A stretch of DNA of 64,000 nt from NCBI GenBank assembly GCA_015501605.1, contig JADNRZ010000004.1, positions 1,302,001 to 1,366,000 of the forward strand. Direction: 5' to 3'. The position numbers and the translations under genes are program-made. This document shows positions 35,445 to 47,037 of this stretch, piece after piece (position 1 is the stretch's first letter; every line of letters starts with the position of its first letter). The notes under the pieces were generated by a model. It had not been told where the DNA came from, ran no database searches, and was given only the letters and a program-made list of their open reading frames with translations. Source of the stretch: Panaeolus papilionaceus (lineage: Eukaryota; Basidiomycota; Agaricomycetes; Agaricales).

Positions 35445-36229
35445 TTTGTTACTTTGCAACAGCAAAGGAAATATATGAACGACCGCCTCGCTCATCCCTC
35501 AAACTTCGAACTTCGAAGGCGTGGGATCTAGCCTCCTCCAAGAAATCGGACGTGATAATATTTATTACCGCCCGTATTTTTGACTAGATAGACACTCATT
35601 TCCATAATTTAATCCACTTATCATTAATGAAGTATAGATAATAATTATGTTGAAAAAAAGTTGGCCTTCAATGGGTCTATGTGATCCCAACCTGACACAC
35701 TCAATATCAATCAGATATTCGTCTGATGTGTATACCTCAAGCTGAGTTCACGGTCAGTGTATGATTACAAGCAGAAATTAAGCAGACAAGATGGCGCGAG
35801 ACTGAGATGTGTGTGATATACAGACTTCAATCTGAAATTAACATAATACACAACTGACAACTAGACAATCGATAGTCTGTGAAATTTCAATGTGATGCCA
35901 AACTGATATGCCAGTTTATGCCTGATATTCAGCTAGTATACATTATTTATCTTAAATTTGCATAGATATGTGGAGTCTCTTCAGGTTTTAGATAATCTAT
36001 GGGTTATCAGACTGACGAGTGACATAACAGGTTATAGTGTTCTGACATTTGACTGAGAGGGCATGGGCAAACTGAGATCCCTCATAAACAAAGACTCTAT
36101 CATGACGTGACACAGCTATGCACAACTTCGTACTGTAGTGTTGTATCGGAGAATGATATATACCATATCAAGCTGATATTTACATTTCTACGACAGTTCG
36201 TAGATCTACTATCAATTTTTTTGCTGATG

Positions 36230-37955
36230 AATGAAAGCGCGGCAAAGACGAAACAAGGCCGAATATGTCGTAGAAGGGAGATCAAGCTGATATGAGAGAA
36301 AAAGTCGAATGGAGTTGGCATCTACTGATGCACATTGCATTATGTATAATAATATCAGTATATTGATAGCGATGGCGATTGCAAGCACAAAATTTCGCGT
36401 AACGTCGATACTCCGTAATGAGTAAGCACCAAGTGCAGTACATCACCAATGGGCAAAGTATCAATCGACAACAATGGCATTTTTGAAAAACGAACATTGA
36501 GCGTTTTGAGCATCCGGAGCTCGAACAGGGCGGGGGATAAGTGAGTTATTTTTAGGCGCCGTGGGCTTGTTTCAATTGACGTTGAGGGTTTGAGGGCGAA
36601 ATGCCGATGATGGCGACGCGTTGTGCCGTGTTTTCAGTGCTTTGAGGGTTGAGGTACTGGTGGAGGTGTTCAAGGTGGTATTCGAACCTCGATGAGGGAA
36701 GTGATGACGGGCGCTCGAATGCTAGCGCTCAATAGTAGCTTAAACTTGATTAGTAAATAGTCGGCGGCCGCTCGTGTTCGATTGAGGCGTTTCGTTGATT
36801 CCGGAACGCCATTTTATAGAAGAATGACTGGTGCGCGTGGTATGTTAATTAGCGACTGATAGCGGGCTTTGGGCGCGCGTTTAATAACTGTTTGATGGAT
36901 CTCCTGTACCACTTGACGAGTAGGCCCTTTTGTTTAGCATCCAGAGGTCCGCGTTTGAAGCCAGATCCGAGGGGTTGGCTTTTGGTTTTTGTGTCGTATG
37001 GAACAAAGAGCATGTCGGCCTCGAACTTATGGGATTGGGTGACTGATGACAGTGTTGAGGTGGAGTATAGTGTGAGATAATAGGGAATCAGCCATGGCAC
37101 TGGAAATTTTGGAGTGTTGTTGGGATTGAATGTTTGATGAGAAGAATTAAGGGACGGCTGTAATTACGTTGGATAGATAACGCTACTGGTACGATCTTCT
37201 ATGAGTGAGTCTAGCTACAGGTAATCTAAGGAGAGCCGCATGGATGCTCCCGAATGTGTTTGTTGGGTGTGTACGAAGAGAGTCATTCGGTTAGTCTGAT
37301 AAAGGTACCATGCATGTTTTTTAGGGTATGATTGGGTCGCTTTACTATCGAATCTTATTTTGATTGTTGTGTTGAGTTATTGAAGAAAAAGAATATCGAA
37401 AAAAAGAGGACACAAGTAATATTTGGCAGAGGCGAGGAGGGTGAGTTGTAATTCCCAAACGACCGATAGGATCGAAGGTATATGGTTGGATAGGTTATAA
37501 ATAGAGTTGAGAGGTTGAGAAATGGATAGTCTAAAGCAGACCATTGGGTCGGAAGAGTACGCGAGAGAGTGAGAGAGCTTTCCAAGATTTGAAATATATA
37601 ATGGAGGGGGTACATAGTATTTTGAAAAGGTACCGACGATTGGAATTGGACCCGACAAAATGGAATTGTGTGAGATCTGCAATAATTTTTTTACAAGGCC
37701 GTGATGCCGTGGTATTGAGATTTGTAGAGTTTAGAATAAGCAGATCCGAGGAGACACAGGGGGTTGTAGTGAGGGGGTATGGTGTGACATGACAATTGTT
37801 ACATTCTATGATTTGTGTGACTGGGGAAGGCGGGGTTGAGTTGTCTGTCTGTTTCCTTGAATCTGAGTAAGAGACAGAGACAGTCATTCTCCTTGATATC
37901 CTCTTTTTTTCTTTATATACACGTGAGTTTTTATTCTTTATTCTTTCTTTCTTTA
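36230..37955. other. Intergenic, upstream of the Zn2Cys6 regulator
   Basis: No gene is supported. The last 500 bases before the regulator ATG are pyrimidine-rich on the plus strand near 37890-37955, which fits a transcription start zone. Open frames on either strand at 36849-37100 have no family signature. Confidence 0.45.
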
Positions 37956-40900
37956 ATGTCCTTTCAATCTTCACTGTTAATGTCCCCAATCATCGACATG
38001 TCTCCTTCACCGTTTACTTATTCGGCCCCTTACACTCCTCAACCTCAGTATTACCAACAATACCCTGATCATCTTCATCTAGAACATCCACACGACTTCC
38101 AGATGCACTCAGACCAGTCTATCAATCACAATATGCAACCGCCTCCTTCTCCTTCAATACCAATCGATCCAGCTTTGGCTTTGTATCCACCATATTACGC
38201 AAACTATCATCAACATCCAGGACATATACCTCAGCATCTCTCTTTGCCTCCAAATTATTCATCGCCTTCCTCAGGTGGTTCAGATACGATTGGAACACCC
38301 CCAACTGAACATATGTACCCATCTTCATCTTCAAACGTCAACGGAAAGCGCCCAGCTTCATCAATATCAAACGCTACATCGAGCGACAACAGGAAAAAAG
38401 CAAGGAAAGATGATGGGTCAGAAGCGCAGAGTCCAGAGGCTGGAAAGGAGGAAGTAAAGGCAAAGCCTACGAGAGGTTCAAGGTACGTTTTTTTAAAAAA
38501 GTCTCTCATTTCTAAAAATCACAATTAATATCCCCTTTCCCCATCATTTTAGAGCTTGCACCGTATGTCGTCGACTCAAAATGAAATGTGTAGGCGCAGA
38601 GCATGGTCCTCCATGTAAAAGATGTCAGTCTGGTAACCATGAGTGCATCTTCGAAGAGTCCAACAGAGGGAAACGTTCTTCAAAGTAAGGATGTTTTCCA
38701 CCCGTTCCCTCGACCCTTGATTCTGATTATTCTTTCTAGGAAGCATGAAATTCTAACCAGGTCCCTACGCAAAATGGAACGCACTCTCGATACTGTTCTG
38801 AGGTCAATAGGCAACCCCAGTATTGCTTCTGGAATGATCTCCCGCTCTCCCTCTCCTTCCGCTCAGACTTCGGGCACTCAGGCCTTGCTAGCCGCCTCAC
38901 CGAGTCCCCCTCCTACATCTCACGCTCCCTTCGCTGAGCAAGCTTCCATGGGTCGTCAACGTCCTCCTGGTTCCCCAAAACTACACTCCCTCCCTGACAA
39001 CTCTCTCAATCCTCTTGGGCTCTTGGCAGAGGCAAGTCTTGCCAATCGTCGTGCCCAGGCTATCAACCCAACAGGGATTGTGGCAAGGGACGCATCCCAG
39101 ACTGATCAGCCCAAAGTTGGTGTTGCAAGTGACAATTACTTTAAACCTGGTATGTTATATCATCGTCATCGAGCTAAGCTTCCGTAGTAACCAACATGAC
39201 ATCGCGTAGGTCCTATGACCATTTTGCCTCTGCGGAGACTCTATATCGAGCGTCAAGTTCAACCGGAGATGCTAAGTTTCGTCTCAACAGAGGAAGTCGT
39301 GGCCCTGTTCAAAATGTATGTCTTATCAGGTTCTATATCCGTTCCTTAATAGACACATGTCTAACCCATGACTTTTTTAACAGCTTTTTCGATCATATTC
39401 ATGTATGTCACCGCTTAGCTTCTTTTTTCTGTTGCCTTTCGAAAATGAAGAGACTCATGCTACTCTCCTTTACTATTTTAGATGCACTGTAATGTGCTCG
39501 ATCCCGACTTTCACACCCCAGCCCTTGTTTGTTCCCGATCACCGTTCTTGCTCACAACTAGTAAGTGGTCATTTTTTTAATCTTGTTATTTTTATTTTTG
39601 GGGGAGGGGAAAAAACTCATGAACAACGTGCTAACCTCCTTTTTTTCTCTTGTAAATATAGTCTGTTCAATAGCAAGCAAGTTTTACACTGAAAAGCCAG
39701 ATCTCCATCCGCGCTTGACAGAACTTGCTAAGCGGTTAGCCTTCAGTGTCCCTGCAAAGGGGTACAAGAGCGTCGAGATCGTCCAAGCCTACTTGCTACT
39801 AGCGCTCTGGGGTTGCGGTGCTGTTGAGCGTTATGAACAGGACAAAACCTGGCTGCTTTTGGGAATGGCGATTAGGTGAGGATATTTTTTGCTGATAAAC
39901 GGAGATGAACCCTATAAACTCACCCTTAAATGCCTCTTCCCCGCTTTTTAGGATGGCTACTGATTTAAATTTGCATCGTAAAACTGCGGTGACCAGCAGC
40001 GAAACACAAGAGGGCAAGGCGCGTGATGTTGAAGTCCATAACCGAGAGCGGACGTGGATTCTTTGCTTCTGCTTGGATCGAAGCTTCAGTGCACAGATGG
40101 GCAAGCCCCATTCGATTAAGGAGGAGTGAGTGTCTTTTTTTTTCTCGTCCTAGTTGGTATTTCTTGGCGTTTCTCTTGGAATACCTGGAACGCATATTTT
40201 TAGCATTGGAGAAGGCCAGCGCATGATTGGTGCACTTTTTAATCTGGATACTAACATATGACCTTTTTTTCTATCTTGTGCTTCTAGTTATATCATTCGG
40301 CATACGTCGGAGTGGCGGTCTTCCCCTGTGGCGAAACCATCAGATTCAAGTTTGGCAGCTTATGCTGTAAGTCATCGTGTTTTTTGTGCTTGACAGGTTG
40401 GGTTCAAGGTTGCTTAATTCGCTCGTCCATCTAATCTAGGAACTACAACGCATCCTATCCCGGAGTCTCGAGTTCCTGTACAGTGGCACGGATTCTCCTT
40501 CAGGGCTGCAATCCAACGTCGACTACCTTCTAATCATCAAAACGTTTGAAACACAACTCCTTGTTTGGTCTACACAATGGATCGACAATCGCGACTACTC
40601 GGGAGAGCTGGCGTTGGCTGCCAATGCTGCCGCTTCCCCCGTCCCCAACCCCTCTATGTCTTCCACCACCCCAGCAAGGACGGTGGAATACAAGAAGATG
40701 ATCTCGAGGTTTTACATCAACTACGCTATGCTCGTCCTCAATTCGTTTGGCTTGCAGAATGCGTTGGAGAAGGCGCCCATGGATATCGGACACTTCTTTG
40801 CACGAGTCCATTCAAGTGCTTATGAGTGTGCAAGAATCGTAAGGGATGAGTTGGGACCCAGTGGGTTCATGAAGTACTCGCCCGACTCGCATTTCGTGCA

Positions 40901-42434
40901 GACGAGTTATGCGTTGTTGAGTTTATTGAAGGTAAACTTTGATTCCATACAGTCACTTCGATCGCCTTGCTGATGTCATTTTTTTTTAGCTTGTGCGACC
41001 AGAATTCCAACCCTTCCTAGACGACGAACAAAAGACCCTCAACTTGGTCAAGGACGTTGCTGATGTACTTGACAACATCGCTGCGAACCCACTTCACACG
41101 CCCGCACTGTACAGCGGCTTCTTGAGGGCGCTTATCGCCGCCAAGTTGGATCCACTCTCATCATCACAAAGTGCCAGCGTCAATGGTGCTTCCGAGGAGA
41201 AACCGCATCTCGGTGCCGACGGCGAAGTCGTTGATACCATCCAAACCGATAACAACTACCCGGCGACATCACAAGCCCCCAACTCACATTCGTCTAATCA
41301 CTCACAGTCGAATTCAAATGGGCAGATCAGTGATGCTTATAACCCCTTCTCGTCTAACAATCCATTCCCTGATACGTTCCAATTTGAGAGCGAGATGGGA
41401 CCTGCTGTTGATCTGACGACATTCCCACCTACAATGGCGCCTAATCCTAATGGACATGGCCAAGAAGAGGTGATGGGCGCGTTGACGATGGAACATATTT
41501 TGAGCAGTGGGTTCTGGGATAGTATGGTTCTTCCTGGTATGTGTCTTCTGTCTATTTGATCATTCTTTTTTTTCTTCTGCATTTGTCGGGTCTTTTTCTG
41601 CATTTGGTTTTTCTGTCAAGGCGCATGCTGCTGCCTGCGCTGGGCTCAAAATTCACTCTTCACGCTTACGGCCCTGGCTGGGCGGTTGAGGAGAAGGCAT
41701 AGCCTTCTTGTAACCCTACCGTCATCGTTCATGCCCTAACGGAACCTTGCGGTGCTCTTTGTTGATCTATTTCGTTATGAACCCTTGCTTCTTCGCGATG
41801 GCTTGTTGTTTATGAACAACATGCATGATAAGGGAGAGTTTATAGCTGCTAGTACCGATTTATTTGTTTATCGGGAGTGTCGTTCATTAATTGCCCTTTT
41901 ACTTAATTATCTTTTTACAAAATTTCCAATTCATACTTTTTTTTTGACGTTTTTATCTAATTGACATTTTATCTGTTCATTTTACAACCCTACATTACCT
42001 CTTTTTATTATTTTCATTTACTTCTATCTATCTCTTTTTTTGGTTTACAATCTTATTTTTTCCGATCTATATCTCCTTTTCCCTCCTTTTCCTTTTCTTT
42101 GCGATCTCCATCTGAATCCTTTATTTGAGCCTTTTACTAATCGTGACTGCGTTTGCTCTTCATTCTTGCAGGGTACAACTCCATGGACGGACTAAGCGGC
42201 GGCTTCGTGTTCGGTGCAGGCGGTAGTGGACTCATCACACCGCGCTATGGACCCTCTCCCGTTCAGAGCGGTGAAAACACGCCAGGACGACATGCCATGT
42301 CGGGCCTTGGTCTGGGATCGGCGGGTGCGGGCGGCTACGCAGGTAGCCAGCTCACGCAGAATCGGATTGACGCCGCTTTCAGCGCGAGCACGGCGGAGAG
42401 CAAGAGGAAGGAAGGTCTCGTTGAGAGTTCATGA
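37956..42434 (+). CDS. Zn(II)2Cys6 fungal transcription factor with fungal-specific regulatory domain
   Basis: Twelve exons give 1013 residues from the ATG at 37956 (in-frame alternatives at 37980 and 37998). The N-terminus is Pro/Gln/Tyr/His-rich. A basic stretch leads into the binuclear zinc cluster, Cys-x2-Cys-x6-Cys-x8-Cys-x2-Cys-x6-Cys (ACTVCRRLKMKC, then PPCKRCQSGNHECIF), encoded at 38553-38684. A short coiled-coil-like linker follows (HEILTRSLRKMERTLDTVLR). The middle homology domain is clear: SPFLLTTICSIASKFY, VQAYLLLALWG and LGMAIRMATDLNLHRK. The C-terminus is Asn/Ser/Gly-rich. Such proteins bind CGG-containing promoter sites and control metabolism or development; the target here cannot be read from sequence. 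Exon 5 is only 19 bp (39384-39402) and the last intron is 635 bp, both odd beside the other introns. The reading frame is intact throughout. Confidence 0.9.
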
Positions 42435-44549
42435 GCCCTGCTTGCCTTGATGAAAGCGCGCTCCCAGCATGTTGGCATCCTTTCTCTTCTCCTCATCCCC
42501 GCCCGCCCTGCTTTCGTCGTTTTTCCAAGTTGGGAAATTTGATTCCTTGCTGTGTAGCTCGACTCGACGGTGGACCCTTTCCCTTGTTATTGCTAAAAGT
42601 TGACATCACCTCACCACATCCGCTTCGTCTGGCCTCGCCTCGCTTGTGTGCACAGTTGCATACATACCACCCTCACGACCCTGAATATCCCTTTCTGGCG
42701 TTTGTATGATCAGCTTTTTTTTATTGATCGACTCGCCAGCCTGGGATTGTCCTTTGCCTTTTGGCTTTTTGGTGCCAAGAGTTAACATCATCGTCATCCA
42801 TCACTCCCTCTCTACACAGCTGCGCCAAGTCCTATGCCCCTTACAAGCTTCCATCCCGTTTCTTATCACCGCATCACCCCTTCAACGACCATTGGCTCCA
42901 AAAAGTCAAGTGAAAGTCCGTTTATCCGCAGCGGCAAGTTGCGATAAAGGCCCATGCCCGACTCTGGCTGTTACACATAGGAATGGACCCTGGAACTGAT
43001 GGCCTGTGTATGTGCATACCGCCAGTCGGTGGACTCTTTTCATTTTTGATCGGTTGTGGTACATGGAGGCTGTGTCTGGATTTGCAGTTGGTGTTACCCG
43101 CTTTATCCATCAGCTCTCGTCGCCCGGTCGTTTGCATTGCACACTGCACGGAATCACTCTCAACTTGATTCATCATCTTGTTTTTTCATTGTGTTTCGTG
43201 TTCCAGCCCTTGCAACGTTACATTCTATGTAATGTGCACCTCTCACTTTCTCGATTTTGATGTCTATTTTCCCTTTTCTTTTTTGTCCCCCTTCGTTTCC
43301 TCACTTTGGAACTCCCGCTTAATCAATCAACAATTCAAAATCAATCGTAAACGCAATCTCAATTTTATGAATATCTCCCACCTCAGGCTTATTTCTCTCC
43401 TCTCTCTCTCATCTATGTCTCTTTACCATTATCAATCCCATTTTATGCATTCATACCAAACCAATACCATGTTGTTGTTTCTTTGTTGTAAGTAGTTAGC
43501 AGTAGTAGTAGTAAAAAGAAAGACGGTTTATGTTGTATTTCTGGTTTCTTTCTCTTGTCGTTGGTTTACTTTGAGGGTTATATTTCTTTCCTTTCCTTCT
43601 CTTTTCTCTTCTCCTCTCTATTCCTTATTTCGATTCGATTAACTTTATCAAGTAGAATTCGTTATAGTCAAACATACGTATACTCTGCCCCTGTTTTTTA
43701 CATATCAACCCCGCATCTTTGCCCCACATTCCCCTGTGTTGGCATGCCAAATATCAAAAACGTTGGTCTCTGCATATTCTTCTGCGATATCTAAGTCTTG
43801 CCAAGGCCGTTCATCCGTTGTCTGGAGTTGTTCTGATCTCTTGCGCGTCCGTCTCCTTTTCTTGATCCCTCGGAACAGTGGAGGTTCCGTTAACACCCTC
43901 GTCCCCTCCATTATGGTGCAATTAACCTACAAGTCACAGACGATCGGGTCGTAAGTAAACCAAGCACTTGAAGTTGTATTTTTTTTGGCTCTCCTTTTAC
44001 TCTGTTTATGCGTACAGAGTCACGAAAGATGATACATTCGGCTTTAAGACGCAATTCTTTTGGGTTGGTGTGTTTTCAATGTAAAACCTGTGCGATTATC
44101 TGTACGATGAAGATGAAGATGGCTTTGAGTCTGTGACTTCGTTGCCTGTCTTGTCTATAGCCTGGGGTGAACACAAGATGGACACAGCTCTTTCAACCCT
44201 TTGTCGCGTTTCGACTCGCCTCAGTCGTCATGGATGACGGTGCTGAAACCCTAGCTTTGCATGGCGCCCTGTCGGGAGACGACAGAGTTCCTGAGTGAGG
44301 GTAGAGTCTCACAGGCTGGCATGCAGGGTTTGTATTGAATGTGTTGAGGATTCTGTGGATCTGTTTGAGATGTACTAGTAAGTACTGGCAGGTAGACTTT
44401 GTTTTAGATTTATTTTTCCTTGACAGTCGGTATGTAATCTTATGTAATATTAGATTAGAAGCCGTAATGTAGTTTGGTGGTTGTGAGTATATCGTCTGAT
44501 GACCTGTAAGTACCTATAAACTTTCTGATACTCGTCGCCTTTCGATGAT
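42435..44549. other. Intergenic, 3' flank of the regulator
   Basis: About 2.1 kb strongly rich in T and C on the plus strand, especially 43170-43690. It probably includes the regulator's 3' UTR. No coding region with a known domain was found. It ends at the target-site copy of the transposon. Confidence 0.45.
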
Positions 44550-44558
44550 AGGCTGTAC

Positions 44559-44646
44559 TAGACCGGTGACCGTCCCTCTGTGAGGGACCCTCGACAGAGG
44601 GACCGGTACAACTGAGTTTAAAAATGGGGGGTAGCTCTTATGATCG
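44559..44646 (+). repeat. Left terminal inverted repeat (88 bp, perfect)
   Basis: It is identical to the reverse complement of 45386-45473. It contains an internal hairpin and a G-run near 44625-44631. A less exact match continues inward to about 44718, including a shared TTGGGGGGGTAGGATAT block. Confidence 0.9.
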
Positions 44647-45385
44647 CCATCAGTCGTAGAAAGAGTAAAAGAACATCCGGATTTGGGGGGGTAGGATATA
44701 TAAAGTAGATACCATCAAAACTTGTAATTTTTTGTAGATAAAAATAGATTTAACGATAACTGACGACGTTGAGAATCAGCATCTCTGAAGGAGTTTGAGG
44801 ACTGTAGTAGATGCTCGTGAGTTGTAGTTCTCTGAACATCACGCAAAAGTGAATAAAGTGATATTGTCACTGAGTGAACTAGTCTGAGCAGTGAGAGCTG
44901 AGGGTTGGACGAACATTTGGAGGACCACTGGCAGTCGAGAATAGCACACTACACACTGGGGCGTTTCCGATGCACTCAAGGGTCAGTCAAGGGAAAAGGT
45001 AGGATATTGGACGTCGTTGGTGATAGCTGTACTGACGAGATGCTTTTGAGGCGATGGGTTTGTGTCTACAGAGGCACGGCACATTATCGAAGTAGCACAG
45101 CTGCCTGGAGCAGATGTGCTCCTGCTAGACGCCGACTGAGCTGAGAAACGCCCAATGCTGAGTTCAACGGGAATATATTGTTGTCAAATAACTTCTTGGG
45201 TATTTTGAATGGTACGAGGTGGTGGTAAAGGAACAACTTGACCTCGAGAGCACCAATTCTCGATGTTAGACTTCGTGAACCTTGAAGCCATGTCTATTTT
45301 TAACACAAGGAAATGTTCGTTATTGATGGTATCTACCCTTTATATCCTACCCCCCCAAATTGGGCCATTCTTTTACATTTTCCAT

Positions 45386-45473
45386 CGATCATAAGAGCTA
45401 CCCCCCATTTTTAAACTCAGTTGTACCGGTCCCTCTGTCGAGGGTCCCTCACAGAGGGACGGTCACCGGTCTA
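45386..45473 (-). repeat. Right terminal inverted repeat (88 bp, perfect)
   Basis: This is the exact reverse complement of the left repeat at 44559-44646. It abuts the second copy of the 9-bp target duplication. The diverged inner extension reaches about 45322. Confidence 0.9.
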
Positions 45474-45482
45474 AGGCTGTAC

Positions 45483-47037
45483 GTGTCGTGTCGTCTATAC
45501 AAATAACCACTGCATCATCGAAATCGAACGTCAAGTTGGACGTTTTGGCCTTGAATTGGAACTGGGGCATGGATCTCAGGCTGTCAAGGTTGATTCAAGT
45601 TTCGTTACCTGCCTTCAGCAGTTATTCACTTTACCCAGATGCTGTTCTGGTAAACGGTAGAGCAAGAGCTGATTTAGCTTGAGCATCAAATAATTGTGGA
45701 GCGTTTGTGATATTGTGAAGTTGAAGGAAGTGTAGATAGGCCAAAATTATTAATATGGCATTTGCGTGCTTGCTTAGTTATTATCAAGGTTGACCATTAG
45801 CTCACTCAGCGGCAACTGGGGAAGGAAGAGAATTTTTGAAATGAAGGTTGATAAGCAAGACTGCGTGGGTTTGGGTCATGGTTAGCCCGCAAATTATGCG
45901 GTTAGGTCCTGCAAGATGCAATGCGTGTTACTATTAGATAGCAAGGCTGACTGTTTGCAACGCTAACGACGGCGTATACATAATATAGAATTTGTTCAAA
46001 AGGCTGTTCGAGCACCCTATCTGTGCGCAATAAATAATACATCATGTATTTATTATGCATACATGCACATACATATCGGAGGCGCGTGGACGTTGTCCGA
46101 CTAGCTCTATTATGTACAATATTGTATGTGCGTAGTCACTGGCCATGGGTTTTGTACGTGAACGGGATGAAATGGAGGCCTGGCTGGCCTGTTTTTCCCC
46201 TTTGTCCTCCCGCTTCACGATCGCAAGGGTTATTACGAGCGGGTGTTAATATTATTACTTACTTATGACCCCCTTATCTGTCGAGTTTAGTGGTGCCAGT
46301 TCGTCTCCTTGCATCACTCGCAGTCGAATCCAGGTCGAGTTTCTTATCTGAGTTGTGTGGTGTTGCTTTGCATTCACCGTGTCTGAAGGTTGAGATGGTG
46401 GTAGTGGTTGGAAGACAGGACGATCAATCCTGCTTGTTTGGCTACACATTGTTTTATTTGGCTGCTAATGACGTTAATACAATAGGGGTTAGGCTTTGGC
46501 GACCCTGAACCTGCCTTCCTTCCTTCATCTCAAACGCCGACGATATATACAATTGACAACAAGATACGACACGACGCGGGATATTGACAACTATCACTCC
46601 TTCATCTTGATTCTGTTGTATTTCAGGATCTTTTAGCCTACGAGAGAAAACTTGCAACGCCTCGTGCTGATAACTGATTGATTGAGACTGCGCAGTTTGG
46701 GGATTCGAGAGCCAGGACCAGTCGAGAAGAACTTCAAGTTATCTTTGTATCAAACTTGCTGTAAGTGAAAGGAGTTTTCTTTGGGAGCAAAATAATAATA
46801 AACCTGCGCTCCGATTTCCCGTAATTTATGTATTTCTGCCCCGCGTTTGCTGATACTTTTTTTTGAAGACTTTTACAACTGAACACTAAAAAGGTGTACG
46901 GCCAGAATACGGAGGACGCGTCAAAAAAGTACAGGGTTCTACCTAATCTCAAACATTGAAAGGGAGATTACAGATTGTTTCAAGAAACCTCGTTTTTTCC
47001 TCAACACACCCGTCCTACACTGGGTCTTAGAGCAAAA
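45483..47037. other. Intergenic, upstream of the GPI-type wall protein
   Basis: No coding region with a family signature was found. Open frames are under 80 codons. The last few hundred bases should contain the wall-protein promoter. Confidence 0.45.

Larger units (their letters stand above)
35055..36229. repeat. Segment bounded by inverted repeats, possible old non-autonomous element
   Basis: The left end reads CATCAGCAAAAAAA (35055-35068). The right end carries its exact reverse complement (36216-36229). On both sides TAGATCT follows at the same 7-base offset (35076-35082 and 36202-36208), so the inverted repeat is about 28 bp with a mismatched core. The inside holds several CAAnCTGA words and a tRNA-like block. 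No clean target duplication is visible at the borders. This could be an old DNA transposon or a fold-back; class is unknown. Confidence 0.35.
44550..45482. mobile_element. Non-autonomous Mutator-like DNA transposon with 9-bp target duplication
   Basis: A 915-bp element (44559-45473) is flanked by direct copies of AGGCTGTAC (44550-44558 and 45474-45482). Its ends are inverted repeats: 88 bp identical base for base (44559-44646 against 45386-45473), then a diverged extension to about 44718 and 45322. The ends start TAGACCGGTGACC. Each terminal repeat holds its own hairpin, GTCCCTCTGT paired with ACAGAGGGAC. Long terminal repeats with a 9-bp duplication are the pattern of Mutator-like elements (MULEs); Merlin elements also make 8-9 bp duplications but have short ends. 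The inside has no transposase, so movement must have used one supplied from elsewhere. Identical ends imply a recent insertion. Confidence 0.85.
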
